Shown here one piece after another: positions 34,951-46,679 of a DNA stretch of 64,000 nucleotides (position 1 is its first letter; each line of letters begins with the position of its first letter). A model generated the notes under the pieces. It did no database searches and was not told the origin of the DNA. It saw only the letters and a program-made list of their open reading frames with translations. Both the position numbers and the translations under genes were made by a program. This DNA is from Gnetum montanum (Eukaryota > Streptophyta > Gnetopsida > Gnetales > Gnetaceae): NCBI GenBank assembly GCA_015680685.1, contig MNCI01026665.1:33772-97771 (forward strand), in the 5' to 3' direction.

Positions 34951-35599
34951 GATTCAATCTATGACTACATGAGTCAAATGACAATGTCCAATTGAGTGAT
35001 TTGGTTTGAAGGCTACTTGTTAAGAATTTCAAAGGTTAAGGTAGAAATATTGGCAACAATAAGTGTGTGCAAGGACTTTGTGAAGTTGTTGGTTTTGAAG
35101 AATGATATCTTTTGAGGCTTGGATTCAAGACCACTTAGCTGAGGAGCTGGCTGTAAGTTTACTACCCTCGTATCATTTCTTTGCTATGGCTAGGTAGGTA
35201 TTTTACCTTGCATGGATGGAGCAAGTGGTAGAGGAGTTAATGATGGTGGTGTAGAAGTGAAAGAATGTTGAGGAGGATAGAAAAAAAATGGGAACTCTCC
35301 TCTTAGAGAAGGTGCTCTATAGTACTTTAGGGGTAGTAATGGTGTGAAAAGGAAGTGTAACTAGAAGAGCCACATGGAGAGACTTGTTATTGAACATAGT
35401 ACCCATAGGGATTAGGTTAAAGATAAGGGTATTACTACCTTGGACGTGGCATTTCCCATGATTGTGGGTGTTGCCACTATTGGTACTATTCTTGAGGTTA
35501 AGGCGATGCTCCACTCAGATAGTAAGCTTGTTGGTGGAATTGCTATAAATAGTTACTTTCTAGATAAGGCAGCCTCCTAGGTGCTTGCTATTTTGCCAA

Positions 35600-37593
35600 T
35601 TTAGGATTTAAAAAAAACATCCAGATTCTTGTGTGTGATAATACAAGGCAACATTCTTTGGGATGTTCATATTCACAAATGTCACATCCATCATCATCAT
35701 ATTCTAAATCTATAACCTCCTCTACTACAGTATCTTTGCCCTTATCCTTGCAATATTTCCATTTAGCATCCTTGGTCTTCCTTCATTCACAGTCACTACC
35801 TCCTTGATCTTTGTGTTCCTTAGTAATCTTCAAAGCAGCTTGAAACTTATCATCTATGGAGTCCCACATCGTATCAATCTTAGTCAATATTTCAAGAACA
35901 TATTTTTGGATTAGTAAGGTTTTTCTCTATACCACTTTGTGAAGGGATGCCTCCTCCTCATTCTCACAAAAACAAACCTCCCTCTTGTGGATGGAAAATT
36001 CTCTATTGTACTCTTTTGCACTTTTCCTTTTCTTTAGATCACCTTCCTCTTTGGTCACTTACTCAATGATCCTTTGAATTTGATGGGACCTTAGCTCAAA
36101 AAGTATTTCTTGGGCATAGACTCCAAGGGTTCTCCTTGCTTCAATTCTAAGCCCATTTATAATATGATGCAACTAATTTCATTGGTAGTATCCATAGCCT
36201 AGGAATCAATGGAACAAAGAGTAGTACATGCTCGCAGCCACATCCAAAGACTCATGAGTGCCTCATTTCCAACCTTATATTTTCCTCCATAGATTGGACA
36301 CTCTAGACTACATTTGGTATTTTTCATTGAACAACTCTAGCATCATACTTCATCGCTGAATAGATTCTAGTTTTAAGGACTAATACTAGCTTTCTACTTT
36401 CTTTATGAGAGGCATTGGGAACAATTTTAATTTTTTTCATTCGTTTTCCACATTTTGTAAAGCACAAGCATCATGGAAGGCTTGCAAATGATTTTTTGAA
36501 TTTGAATTATATTCCCCCTTAAACTTGGGAATATTGTTCATATCTAGCTATTTGATGCAGCTATCCTTCAAGTGCCTGGAGGAAATTGTAATAGCTCTGA
36601 AATGTTCAACATATTTCTCATAGCTAGCATAGGCTCATCATAGTCATAACAATCTCTGTGGTCCCTGTCATAGCCATGATGCCTACAGTGATTCCTATTG
36701 TGCCTTCGTGTTCTATGATGTTCATCCCCCTGCTATTCTTCATGTTCCTATTCACTGTTGTCTTGATAGGATCTACGATCATCCCTATCCCATTGTTCAT
36801 CTTCATCATGATGTCCATTGATCTTTCCATGGTCCCAACCTTTGATTCTCCTATTAAAGTTGGAGGAGAAAGATAATCAGGATGATGATGAAAGCAAAGA
36901 GGAAGGAGAATTAGCACTAGAAAAATACCTACTTCTTTCTCTTCTCTAGTCCCTACCTCAATCACCATGTTTATCTTTCTCCTAATGCTTATCATGATTC
37001 CTGCCTTTGGGTGATCGGCTATAGGTTCCATCTTTTTAGGCCCCTTGGTCTTGAGATCCATTCCTCCCATCACCAAAGTTGTCCATAGTTGATTGCAACC
37101 ATTGGTTAAGCATCTTCCCATCAATGAAAGGGGGAGGATCATTTTACTAGGATTGGCCTACAAAGAAGTCCTCATCATCTTTGTGTGGTTGCAATAATAA
37201 GTGCATAGGAAACCTTTTGCCCATTGTAGCCTCATATCGGGCCTCCATTTGATGATCTTTCTTCCATTTGGCCTCTATGGGATGATAATCCCAATAGAGG
37301 TGATCTTGAACCTCCTACTCCTCATTAAGTCCAACAATGCCAAACTTGATGAGATTTTTCAACAACATTGCAAGAACAAGTCGATTTGGAGGAAACATAA
37401 TGTTGTCTTCCATCTTCCCCCATCATAGCTACTCATCCTGATGCAAGATGAACATGAAATCCCAAGTTAAGGATTTGGATTGGTGTAGACAACCCAGAAC
37501 TATTGGGGCACTTGCATTTTTGGACCTTCTTGCCATTGGTTCGATCCATTGGCGAGTGGCAGTGGAGATTCTTCTCTATGAGAAGAGACCATA
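35600..37593 (-). pseudogene. Gy-I gag
   Basis: ATG at 37,593 opens MVSSHREESPLPLANGSNQW, matching the start of Gy-II gag. It is followed by a long charged, Ser/Asp/Arg/His-rich region (about 36,630-37,140), then the core gag domain with the FEGG-type motif near 36,520. The C-terminus has CDICEYEHPKECC near 35,660-35,700. That is a C-x2-C-x3-H-x4-C spacing, one residue shorter between the second Cys and the His than the canonical CCHC knuckle. Several stops. Confidence 0.75.
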
Positions 37594-37723
37594 TTAGTGA
37601 TTGTTCAACAATAGTATGTGTTTGTTATTATTATGTTCTTAATGATTTAATGTTAATTTTTCTTTACAACATCTTTAGATGATTTCAGTATTATTCCTAT
37701 GTAGCACACTTAGCTAGACAAAA

Positions 37724-37741
37724 TCCCTGGCAATGGTGTCA
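37724..37741 (-). promoter_or_regulatory. Gy-I primer-binding site
   Basis: Minus TGACACCATTGCCAGGGA, one base from the LTR end. Each difference from the tRNA-Asp-type TGGCGCCGTTGCCGGGGA is G-to-A, mostly at CpG positions. Confidence 0.75.
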
Positions 37742-37742
37742 A

Positions 37743-38545
37743 TGATGAGCAACAAGTAGTCCCTACATCTAACCATACAAATCATAAGCATTGCACTAAT
37801 GATCTGGTAGAATTCTAGACTTAGCCCCTAAATGCACCGATGGGCAAAGATAGTGACTTAGGAATGTGATCGTTGTCTTCTTTGCTTCACTTGTGTAAGT
37901 TCAAGTGTATGGTTAAGTGTAAGTTAAGGCACATGATTTTTATGTATATTTTATATTTTATCTTATTTAATCTAAGTGTAAACAAAGGTAATTAATTGTG
38001 AATTAACTAATTAACTATCTAATACCTTAATCTAACTATCCTAACATAAGCATCTAGGCCCACCTTCCATGCACATCTTGAACTCGTTATAAATGCTACT
38101 AGGTTACCAACTCTAAGGCTACTAGGCAAATGAAGCGATAAAACTACTGGGATTACCAAGCATTAATGGTAAGTTCAAGGTAGTCATACTTATGTGTTAT
38201 CATTAAATGTATTAATTAACTAAGAACATGAATATAAAATGCATAAGTAATAAAGTGCATGAATGAAAACTATTCTTAAGTATTACAAGGAAGTCTAATA
38301 ATGTTCTCTTTGTTGCCAACACACTAAAGTATTTAGGTACATTAATGCCCGAATAAGGATCTATACAATCCTTGAAGTCCTATTATGGGTACCGATTCTA
38401 ACTCTGGAGGAAGAAAATCATAAAAACTTGGCTACTCTATCAACTTAATGTGTCATAAATGTGATGGATATGCACATTAATATAGGCAAGACTAGACATT
38501 GCATCAACGCATGCCCATTGACAAAGCTAGTTAAAAAATTCATCA
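37743..38545 (-). repeat. Gy-I 5' LTR
   Basis: TGATGAGCAACAAG...ATTCATCA on plus. Pairs with 25,923-26,779; shared GTAGTCCCTACA, GTTCAAGTGTATGGTTAAGT and GCATAAGTAATAAAGTGCAT. Confidence 0.9.
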
Positions 38546-38848
38546 ATAGAAAACCTTGATTTTATTATCATCATGCCAATGTGTTTAGGTACAAGGGCAT
38601 TTGAATAAAACTTTATATAATCTCTTAGATCCACACTGTGGGCACTTAGAGGGAAAATATTCTAAATCTATGGAGAAGAAATTGCAAGAGTTCAACTAAG
38701 GCTATAACTAAAATGTGCCATAAATGCGAGGGATGCACACATTTATATAAGTAATAATTGCATTAGCATCAATATATCTGCATCAATGCATCCTAGCATG
38801 TGTCGATGGGGTTGCATCAATGTAGCCTATCTTATTAATGTCTCATCA
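38546..38848 (-). repeat. Gy-II 3' LTR, part 2
   Basis: Resumes at ATAGAAAACCTTGATTTTAT, collinear with 59,511-59,828. Contains the TATA region (about 38,740-38,752) and ends TCTCATCA. Confidence 0.85.
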
Positions 38849-38862
38849 TACCCCCATGACTG
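38849..38862 (-). promoter_or_regulatory. Gy-II polypurine tract
   Basis: Minus GTCATGGGGGTA directly abutting TGATGAGA, the LTR start. Confidence 0.75.
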
Positions 38863-39049
38863 ACTAAGAACTCATCCTTAAGTGAAAAAAATTAAGAACA
38901 AGTTTCTTACAAAATTTGATGGTATGAATTTATTAATAAAAAGATAGAAAAATAAAATCTTAACTAACTCTAAATTTTGAATTGTATGGAATTAAAAAAA
39001 TTTAGTGTCGATTACAAAAAAATTGGACACTTTACAAAAATTGTAGCAA

Positions 39050-40665
39050 ACACCTAGAGGATTGTCGAAGACACGATGAAGTTTCAAATAGTGCATAGAG
39101 GTAAAGACTCCTATGGTATTTAGATCCCTCATCCTATCCTAGTGCTGGTGGAGGTTTAGGTTAGCCTGCTACTATGGCTACTTCTGCTGGAAGTTTAAGG
39201 CATCCATAAATACCTTTATTTTCTCATATTTGCCACATGGGTCATACACAATCCACATAGCTTTGTCCATGTGGACTACTGCTAAGACATATCATAAGAA
39301 CACCTTGTTAGCCATCACCTCGACTATTGTCTCTTAGCCTTTGTGTTACATGACCATAATAGTTACTTCCTTGCCTTTCTCCAACATGATAGAGAAGGTC
39401 ATAGTGTTTCCTATGTTTTAGGAAATGTTTGTCCTAGGATGGACACCATGACCTTCTTGGCATTAGGATTGGGCCCTACAAGCACTTAGTTCCTCTCAGC
39501 AAAGTATAGTGGGGTAGTTTTAATTTTCAACAAGCTAATGATCTTTGCAACCTATTTAAATTGCTCATGGTTGAACAATGGACTGATGATTCTTCACCCC
39601 CTACGGAGGCTCACTATTGCTACAGCAACTACTATCAAAGCTTTCTCATACATTCTGTAGCTACAAGCATTTCTAGTGTGGTTTTAAGTAGTGGTGGTGG
39701 CTACTTCTCTTCTTGTAGATTGGCAGATGCTTTATCTTTCACCATCTCCTACTAGGATGTGACAAGAGTGTAACAGATCATGTCATTGGAATACAATGCT
39801 ATTCCTCCTCTCTTGCAAAGTTTCCAAATTAATCATGAAAAGGGGAGCATCTTCCTTCCCTTGTCATTTTTCTTAAAGTGCTTCTCAATTTCTAGATAAG
39901 TGAGTTGGTGAAGATTGACCAAGAATTTCTTGCTTAGAGTAGCACATGCCTACACGAAGAATGTTGTCACCTTATTGGACCTCATTGTTGGGTTTAAGTG
40001 ATACATTTTGATCTTAAACTATGCACACTCTACCTTTATGAGGGCATCGTACTTCTTATGGTTCACTCAATAGCACTACTGCACTCATTCTTTCATTGCT
40101 TTTGAGGCTTCTTACATCAAAATTTCTGCCAACTTTTTCCCCATATCTAACAATCTGAGGGCCTTAATAATGACCTCCACCAAGAAGGAGATGGTAATAT
40201 TTTTTATGTTAACCATTGCATCTCCTTGTCAATTCTTCCAAAATATGCATGTCTCCCCCATGTGTCATTCTCCATTGTTGGAGAGAATAAGCCATATGGG
40301 AAACCCCTGGAGCTATGTACAAACCTCTTCTAGCACTAGCTCTAAGAAGGATCTAAAGCTTAACTCCTGAAGAACTAAACTTTGGACCTCTTTGTTCTTA
40401 TCTTTTCTAGGAAAGCCTTGGTTAAAATGACCTCTATGCTAGGCCTTGGCCTCAGGACTTCATCTTACCTTGATTGATCTATTTCATTAGTAGGAATTTG
40501 GTGGCCAGATTCCACTTTAGGCTTCTCCCGAAGGGGCCTAATGGCATAGGTTTACTCTAGTTATTGTTCTTGGGGCCACTGTGGCTACTGTTGTTGACCC
40601 CTTTTTCCTCTAGGTTGCTTATCCTTAGGCTAGGAGGGTCCTCCTACCTACGATCCTCATGTTGG
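39050..40665 (-). pseudogene. Gy-II 3' ORF, internally deleted
   Basis: The left end matches 27,010-27,220 of Gy-I and the right part matches 28,500 onward. At about 39,285-39,305 the sequence jumps from one to the other, so roughly 1.2 kb, most of the coiled-coil half, is missing. The N-terminal domain (39,800-40,400) is present but full of stops. It lies just left of the Gy-III insertion. Confidence 0.6.
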
Positions 40666-40723
40666 TGCAATTAGTGATCACAAACATAACCTATTAACTT
40701 TTTACTACATAACTCTTAGTTAT

Positions 40724-41644
40724 TGATGACTGGTTGAAGGGTATCCCTATGCCCAACCATATGAATCATAGAGTGCTCACGTGCAATTTGGTCAAATTCT
40801 GAGGACTTTTTAACTTTTGGTGCACTAGTCTTCTAGGAAGTGAATCTTGTCCTAAGGTCATTCATCGTCTTCCCGATTACATTTTTGAAGCATAATCGTA
40901 TGGTTAAGAGTAATCGAGGCATATGATTTTTGTCCTTTTCTGTTTTATGATTTTGGTGCTTGAAGAGAGAGATTGAGTAATTTAATAACTAATTTAATTT
41001 AACTAACTAACTAATCTTTAATTAATCCTAACATAAGCATTCAGTCCCACTTTCCATACACGTCCTAAACCCATGTATCCACTACTGGGTTACCAAGCAC
41101 TACGCTATTGGGTGCACCAAGCAATAATGTTGCTGGGATTACCAAGTGAATATGTGTTACACTCGAAGTGGTTGTACTTATGTATTTAATCTATCTAGAT
41201 TATCTTACTTAATTAGCTTAATTACTAGAAAACATTAAATAATTACCTAAAAGCATTAAATGCATAAATAAATATCTAAACTATACAAAATGCTACAAGG
41301 TTTATCAAGAAGCTCATCTTTATTGTTGTACATATTATTGTGCTCAAGTACAACAATGCTTGAATAAAGATCCGTATACTCAATGACTCCTGCTAAAATC
41401 ACTTGGGAGAAATATTCTAACTTTCAAATGTAAAAACTACAAGAGTTTGGCTACTACTATAAATATGATGCCCATAAACATGGCTGGGAGCTTGTATTTA
41501 TAGTTTTTGCTATAGTACTACATCAATGGGGCCCTGTTAATGTAGAAAATGCTACATCGACACAACCCCATTGATGGGGCAACACCATGTAAATGGAACC
41601 CCATCAATGAGGGTTGGTTGATGCAACACATTAATGGTTCATCA
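40724..41644 (-). repeat. Gy-III 3' LTR (family A variant)
   Basis: TGATGACTGG...GGTTCATCA. Minus TATA at about 41,490-41,502 (CTATAAATACAAG). Inverted-repeat words CCCCATTGATGGGG and CCCCATCAATGAGG at 41,566-41,615. Confidence 0.85.
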
Positions 41645-41660
41645 TACTCCCACGACTGAA
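41645..41660 (-). promoter_or_regulatory. Gy-III polypurine tract
   Basis: Minus TTCAGTCGTGGGAGTA, ending at the LTR start TGATGAACC. Confidence 0.7.
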
Positions 41661-41889
41661 TGAAAATTCATCCTTGAGTTCTTTTACAAAATTGGAAAGG
41701 TATGGGATTATTTACTCACTCTTAACAAAATAAAAAAAATAAAGTAATTTGACAAAAGTGAGTGCTCGAGTGTATAGATCAAAAAATTAAAAAATTGCAA
41801 TGTTTATGACACAAAATTGAACACCATGATGTGACTACAAAAATTTGGATAACACATCCTCTGATAATGTGAAGAAAATGATGAAGATC

Positions 41890-44680
41890 AGATAGTCCCA
41901 AGTGGTGGTGGCTCTTGAGGCTCTGAAGGACCTTCACTGGCTCCAGGCACATGTAGTGGCTAAGGTAGTTGTGCCTATCCTACTATCGCTACAACCTCTA
42001 GTGAAAGGTGAAATGTATCAAGCAATGCCTTCATCTTCTCCTTGTTACTTTAGGGATCATTAATGATCCATGTAGCTTCACCGATGTGGGCTAGAATGGG
42101 GACATCCCATGGATAGGGCATGATCAGAAACATCTACTTTACATTGACAAACTAGGTAGTAAGTTGTTTATGTTTAATGTCAAATGCCCTGGCTACATTC
42201 TGTAGCTCTTAGTAGTCATTCATCCTCCTAGCTAGGTTATTGATAGTTGATCATTGGTCCATAAATCATGCCCTAAGAATCTTAAGTTCAGCATTAGCCA
42301 CCACAAGCTTATCCTTGGTGTCCTTGTGGTGCTTGAACTCTACCTTGTATACTAAGTATGAGCTAGCCACCTCCAACTCTTATCATAGCCATCCAACATT
42401 TAACATGGCCAGATTTGCATAACAAAGATTGGCAAGCTCCATGTACTCTATCATCTCCTTGATCTGCAACTCCTTCATGTGGATTTCAACTTTATTGTAG
42501 GCATCTATCCCATCAACGATGGGTTACCAAACTTCCCTTCCTTGCTAGAGTTTCTAGAGGGCTTCATTTGCCTTTACCTTTACTAATTAGATCTATTTTT
42601 CATTTTCTTCCTTTTATAGACTAAACTACTCTCTGTAATGATCTTTGACATCCTCAAATTTGAGAGTTTCAGATTTCCAAGCAACTACATCAATTGCAAT
42701 CTTCTGGTGAAGGATGCGCACCTCCTCCATGGAGAGATTCCTGTTCTCTACTATCAATCTCCTCAGCTTTTTGTTTGCTCTAGCTAGTTGCTCCTATTGT
42801 TGATGGAATAGATCTATTAACTGTTGCTTGTGTGCATCAACATTTCATAGGTGATGGTTCTCTATAGTAATTTGGACATTCTCCTGGTAGGTCTAATCCA
42901 AGGCCTCTTGAATCATCTGCTATGTGGCCTCTTTCAAGGATTTTTAGAATACTATCATCTCTATTGTACCCTCAACCCCTTTGAGCTTGGTCTAAAGTTA
43001 TTGCATAGCTTTATCTCTTGTTGGTGTTGGGTTGAGAAATGCAGGATCGGCAATCTGGGCTCTTAGTTTGGCAACTTCCACAACCAAGCATTTTCTCCAC
43101 TCCCTAGCTATTTTAAGTTGCCCCTCCAATATAATGTTCTTTCCCCTTGCCTCCAACAGCTCCAACTGGGTTGCAATGATGTTATCTAAAAGTTCAAGCC
43201 ATCTAGAAGCGGTTGCCCAGTTCACACAAGTCAATCTAGTAGTCCCTCATGCTGCACTTTGCTTATTCTACCTCTTATAGTTCTTGCAGACATCTGCACA
43301 TCCTTGAGTGCAACGACGTCTAGTACAGATGCTATAGGTGCATTGAGAGTCTCAACAATATGATCAGTGACCACTTCTGTTGTTGTCTCCTATCCTTGTT
43401 ACTGCATCACCAGTACAATTTCCCCTTCATCCTCCTCCAAGCACATTGAGAAGGTCATAGCATTTCTAGAGATTTCTGGGAGTGATTATTATTCTACAAG
43501 AGACATTATAACCTCTTTGACACTTGGATTCAATCTTGTAGGTAGCTGCATTCTTTGGGTTAAGAAAATGGGTCCACCCTCACCCATCAAATTGATTGTT
43601 CGAGACACCTCAATAAGGTAACTCATGGCTGGTCTATATACAAATGGGTCCCAATCACTTATGCCTACTATTTTCTCTTATTCACTCAAGATCCATTCTC
43701 TGTATTCATGCAACCATTAGATGGTTACAGTGATGTTTGGCATAGTTGTTTATGTGGTAAGTGATGATGGTGGTCACTACTCCTCTTCTTGAATTATAGT
43801 TGCAAGGGTTTTATCCTTCATCATTTCTACCCAGTTGGCAATTGGAACAGTTTTGACATTGTCATTAGTATAATAGATTATCCCTCCCTTTCAATAGAGT
43901 TTTCTAATGAGGCATGAGAAGGGGAATGCCTTCCTTTTACATTCATTTTCTTTAAATTACTTCTCCATTTTTAGATAGATCAGCTGTTGAAGGTTGACTA
44001 GGAATCTCCCACTTAGAGCAACACATACTCGAGTAGAGAAGGTAGTGATTTTACTTAGCCTCACTATGGGATTAAGGTGGAAGGCTGCAATCTTATAATA
44101 AATCTTCTCTGCCAGTGTGAGTGCACCAAACTCCTTACAATCGACACGATAGTACTATTGCACCCATTCCTTCTTGATACTAGGATATGCTTGCATTGGG
44201 ATTTCAGTAAGGTTTATCCTTGTTTTGAGCAACCCAAGCACCATAGCAATGGCCTACATCAAGTAGGACACTGAGATGTTCTTGATCTTCACTGTTACTC
44301 TAGGCTGCCTATTATTCCAGAACAAAAATGTCTCTCCCATGTACCACTCCCTAGTGGAAGTGATGATTAGCCACATGGGAGAGGCCTTCAGCTAATCCTA
44401 CACTTCTCTTAATGCATGCTCCAAGAAAGGGCCAAATTTTAACTCTTGGAGCACTAATTTTTGGACCTCCCTTGATTTGATTTCATTTAGGCAGGCCTCT
44501 ATTAAGGTCACCTCAAGGATTGCTAGTTGTGCAAGCACATCATCTCAATGGAACTGTTCTATTGTTGCTATTGGTGGTTCTAGAATCTATCTGATAAATT
44601 CCATTTCTACCTCCTCCTTAAAAGGACTTGTGGCATGGGTTGTGGGCAGTTCTTCCTACAGTTGTTCTTGGCCTCTTNTT
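41890..44680 (-). pseudogene. Gy-III 3' ORF: globular domain plus long coiled coil
   Basis: The longest copy, about 930 codons with scattered TAG/TGA stops. The N-terminal third (about 43,800-44,500) reads TSTREWYMGETFLFWNN, VTVKIKNISVSYLM, then TRVCVALSGRFLVNLQQLIY and KRKAFPFSCLIRKLY. The order and spacing recall the putative plant transposon protein domain PF20167, but I could not test this. The C-terminal half (41,950-43,300) is heptad-rich, for example LLDNIIATQLELLEARGKNI (43,200) and EEVRILHQKIAI (42,720). No signal peptide or membrane segment is visible, so an env role is not supported. A single ambiguous base (N) is at 44,678. Function unknown. Confidence 0.6.
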
Positions 44681-44843
44681 TAATTACTTATTATAATTGT
44701 CACCGAAACTTGTTGAAAAGATTTAACTCTTGTAATTTAGTGTTTAAGAGTTAATTTTAAAGTTAAACCTTTGCAAGAGTTAGAAAAAAATTATGAAAAA
44801 TTATCTATCAAAAATGATACATTTGTGGCCCCCACAATGAAGA

Positions 44844-44858
44844 GCTTACCTCTAGTAG
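44844..44858 (-). promoter_or_regulatory. Gy-III putative 5' splice donor
   Basis: Minus CTACTAGAGGTAAGCTCTTC, GT at 44,849-44,848: GAG|GTAAGC, a strong donor. It is followed by AT-rich sequence up to the 3' ORF. Possible acceptors before 44,690 are AG-ended but not convincing. Confidence 0.55.
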
Positions 44859-44977
44859 CTACAAGGTCAAAGAACGAAGTGCTTTGGATAGATAGTTTGT
44901 GGGTTATGGGCTCAGAAAAATTGAAAAACTCCTTTGGCATTTGTGAGAAAATGTAAAATTTTTTAAGTGGGATCACA

Positions 44978-45085
44978 CCTATTTATACTATTTTTGACTT
45001 ATGTCGATGAGGCCCCATATATGGGGCCTTGTATATGGGTATTGCTCCATTGACAGGGCCCTGTATACAAGGCCCATCAGCCAAA
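44978..45085 (-). promoter_or_regulatory. Gy-III internal promoter-like block
   Basis: Minus: GGGCCTTGTATAC, AAGGCCCCATATATGGGGCC, TCATCGACATAAG, then TAGTATAAATAGG (44,990-44,978). The Gy-III LTR reads GGGGCCTCGTTGATGTAGTA, then CTATAAATATG (50,575-50,520). The two align nearly base for base around the TATA box and its upstream GGGGCCTC word. Confidence 0.6.
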
Positions 45086-46679
45086 ATTTTCAAATATCAA
45101 TATCTCAAAAAAATATAATGAATTTTTCAATGAAATTTGGATCCAAGGAATCCTAAAAAAGCCAAGAATATGATAAAATCATTGAAGAGGATCTTTGAAA
45201 GCTAAAAAATTGAAAACATTAATGGAGAACATATTTAATGAACAAAATATGTGAAGGAGCACATGGTTTGACATGGAAGATGGGTGTATGAAAGATTCTG
45301 GTTACGAGAATGCCTAGGCATAAGGTGCTTAACGAACTTGACCAAGGGATATGTAAGTGGATCCTTCCCATAGTAGGTACATGCCCTGTTTTCCCTTACA
45401 TAACCTCAAACTAAGGAGTCTGTGGGCCCTAGAGGTGACTAATGGACAATGAGAGTTAAAGACTAAAACTCGAAAGATTTTACTAAAGAATCCAAATACA
45501 TCAAACCAAGACATGGAATCAAGAACATGGACACCGGTAGTGAGGCGGGTTATGGATAGCATAGATGGATGATGGAGAAGGTGGAATGGAATTCAACATT
45601 GAGATCATAAGAAGTCCCTTATGGAGTTAATGTTTAAAATGACCTGAGAAGATCCATCCTTAGTCCAAACCAAAACCAACCTCTTTCAATGACTTTGCAT
45701 TGCTACTCCAAAACCAATCCACCCCCTCAAGACACAAGAGTGTTCCCACAAAACAACCACCATTTCCTAAAGAGAAGAAAAGAGAAGTAAGAATTAATAG
45801 AGATGGCCCTAGTTAGAGGGGACCTTCAGGCATGGATGCATATCTTTCAAGTCCCATAACTAGAGCTTATAGCCCGTTTATTTTCCTAAGGGATGTGCTT
45901 TGAATTCCCATCATGTTTTTTTTATTTTTTCATTTATTTTTTCAATGAGAACCACACCATGCAAGGACTTTATTTGACTTCCTATTAGTGGAACATGGAA
46001 CAATAAGAAGTCCATGAAAAACACTCAAGCACTCAAGTAAGTAGAAAAGTACAAAGAGTATTGAGTCCTCTTGAAGTCACACCCTATTCAGACCTTTCAA
46101 TCCTTCCCAATTTTGGAAACTACCAAGGTCACAAATTTATTAAAACTTGATTTAATGAAAGGAACCTCAAACTTCCAAAACAAGGAAAACCATAGAGTTT
46201 GTGAATGGGTGGATGTTGTGGACTCACTACCTATACCATGAAAAAGAAACCATGACCAAGCCATCAGTACAAAAATTCAAAAATAGAAACTAGGCATTAG
46301 CAAACCGATCATAAAGCGCAAACTATCATTAGTAACAGCTACAACACCACTCTATCTTATTGGCAATAAAGCATTTTTTTCAGCAAAAATTTGAAAACCA
46401 CACTCAAAAAAATAAGATAAAATATATAAGAAAGTATAAAATATCCAATAAAGATTCAAACATACCAAAAATTATGTAAAAATAAGATAAATTTTAAAAA
46501 TCAAAAAGTTGTAAAATAAATAAATTGCAAAATCAAAAATGTGGAAAAAAAAATTAAAAAAACTAAGAAGCCATATGGATGATTAGCACATATGGCCATC
46601 TCCCCCACGACTAAGTTGGAAAGAGGAGATCCAAAAAATTGAACGTGGTTGTCCATCCATTAAGGTATTCGTTGCACTA
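45086..46679 (-). other. Gy-III spacer between pol and 3' ORF
   Basis: Non-coding. Conserved blocks at about 45,350-45,440 (GTAAGTGGATCCTTCCC, GGAGTCTGTGGGCCC), about 45,830-45,965 (GGCATGGATGCATATCTTTC, ACTAGAGCTTATAGCCCG, ACCACACCATGCAAGG), and a PPT-like word on minus at 46,598-46,622 (AACTTAGTCGTGGGGGAGAT). A-rich low-complexity sequence at 46,380-46,570. Confidence 0.6.

Larger units (their letters stand above)
25923..38545 (-). mobile_element. Gy-I: most complete gypsy element, inserted in the Gy-II 3' LTR
   Basis: 12.6 kb with two LTRs: 25,923-26,779 (857 bp) and 37,743-38,545 (803 bp). It has PBS, gag, pol, spacer, 3' ORF and PPT in order. The flanks ATAAG (25,918-25,922) and ATAGA (38,546-38,550) are each one G-to-A change from ATAGG, the intact target seen in the Gy-II 5' LTR. 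It is younger than Gy-II by nesting, yet already has a mutated RT catalytic motif and many stops. Confidence 0.9.

Noticed and set aside
36624-37142. 172-codon open frame on minus, the longest stop-free frame in the window
   Set aside because: It is out of phase with the gag reading that matches the other copies. Its Met/Ile-rich composition (GITVGIMAMTGTTEIVMTMM) is what a shifted frame through the R/H/D-rich gag region gives.
25345-38848. A single 13.5-kb element bounded by TGATGAG at 25,345 and TCTCATCA at 38,848
   Set aside because: Both pieces are halves of one Gy-II 3' LTR split by Gy-I; the real Gy-I LTR pair is 25,923-26,779 and 37,743-38,545.
44678-44678. Ambiguous base N as an assembly gap
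   Set aside because: A single N in a T-run with collinear sequence on both sides; most likely one uncalled base.
41890-44680. Calling the 3' ORF an envelope gene
   Set aside because: No signal peptide, transmembrane segment or cleavage motif is visible; position alone does not support env.
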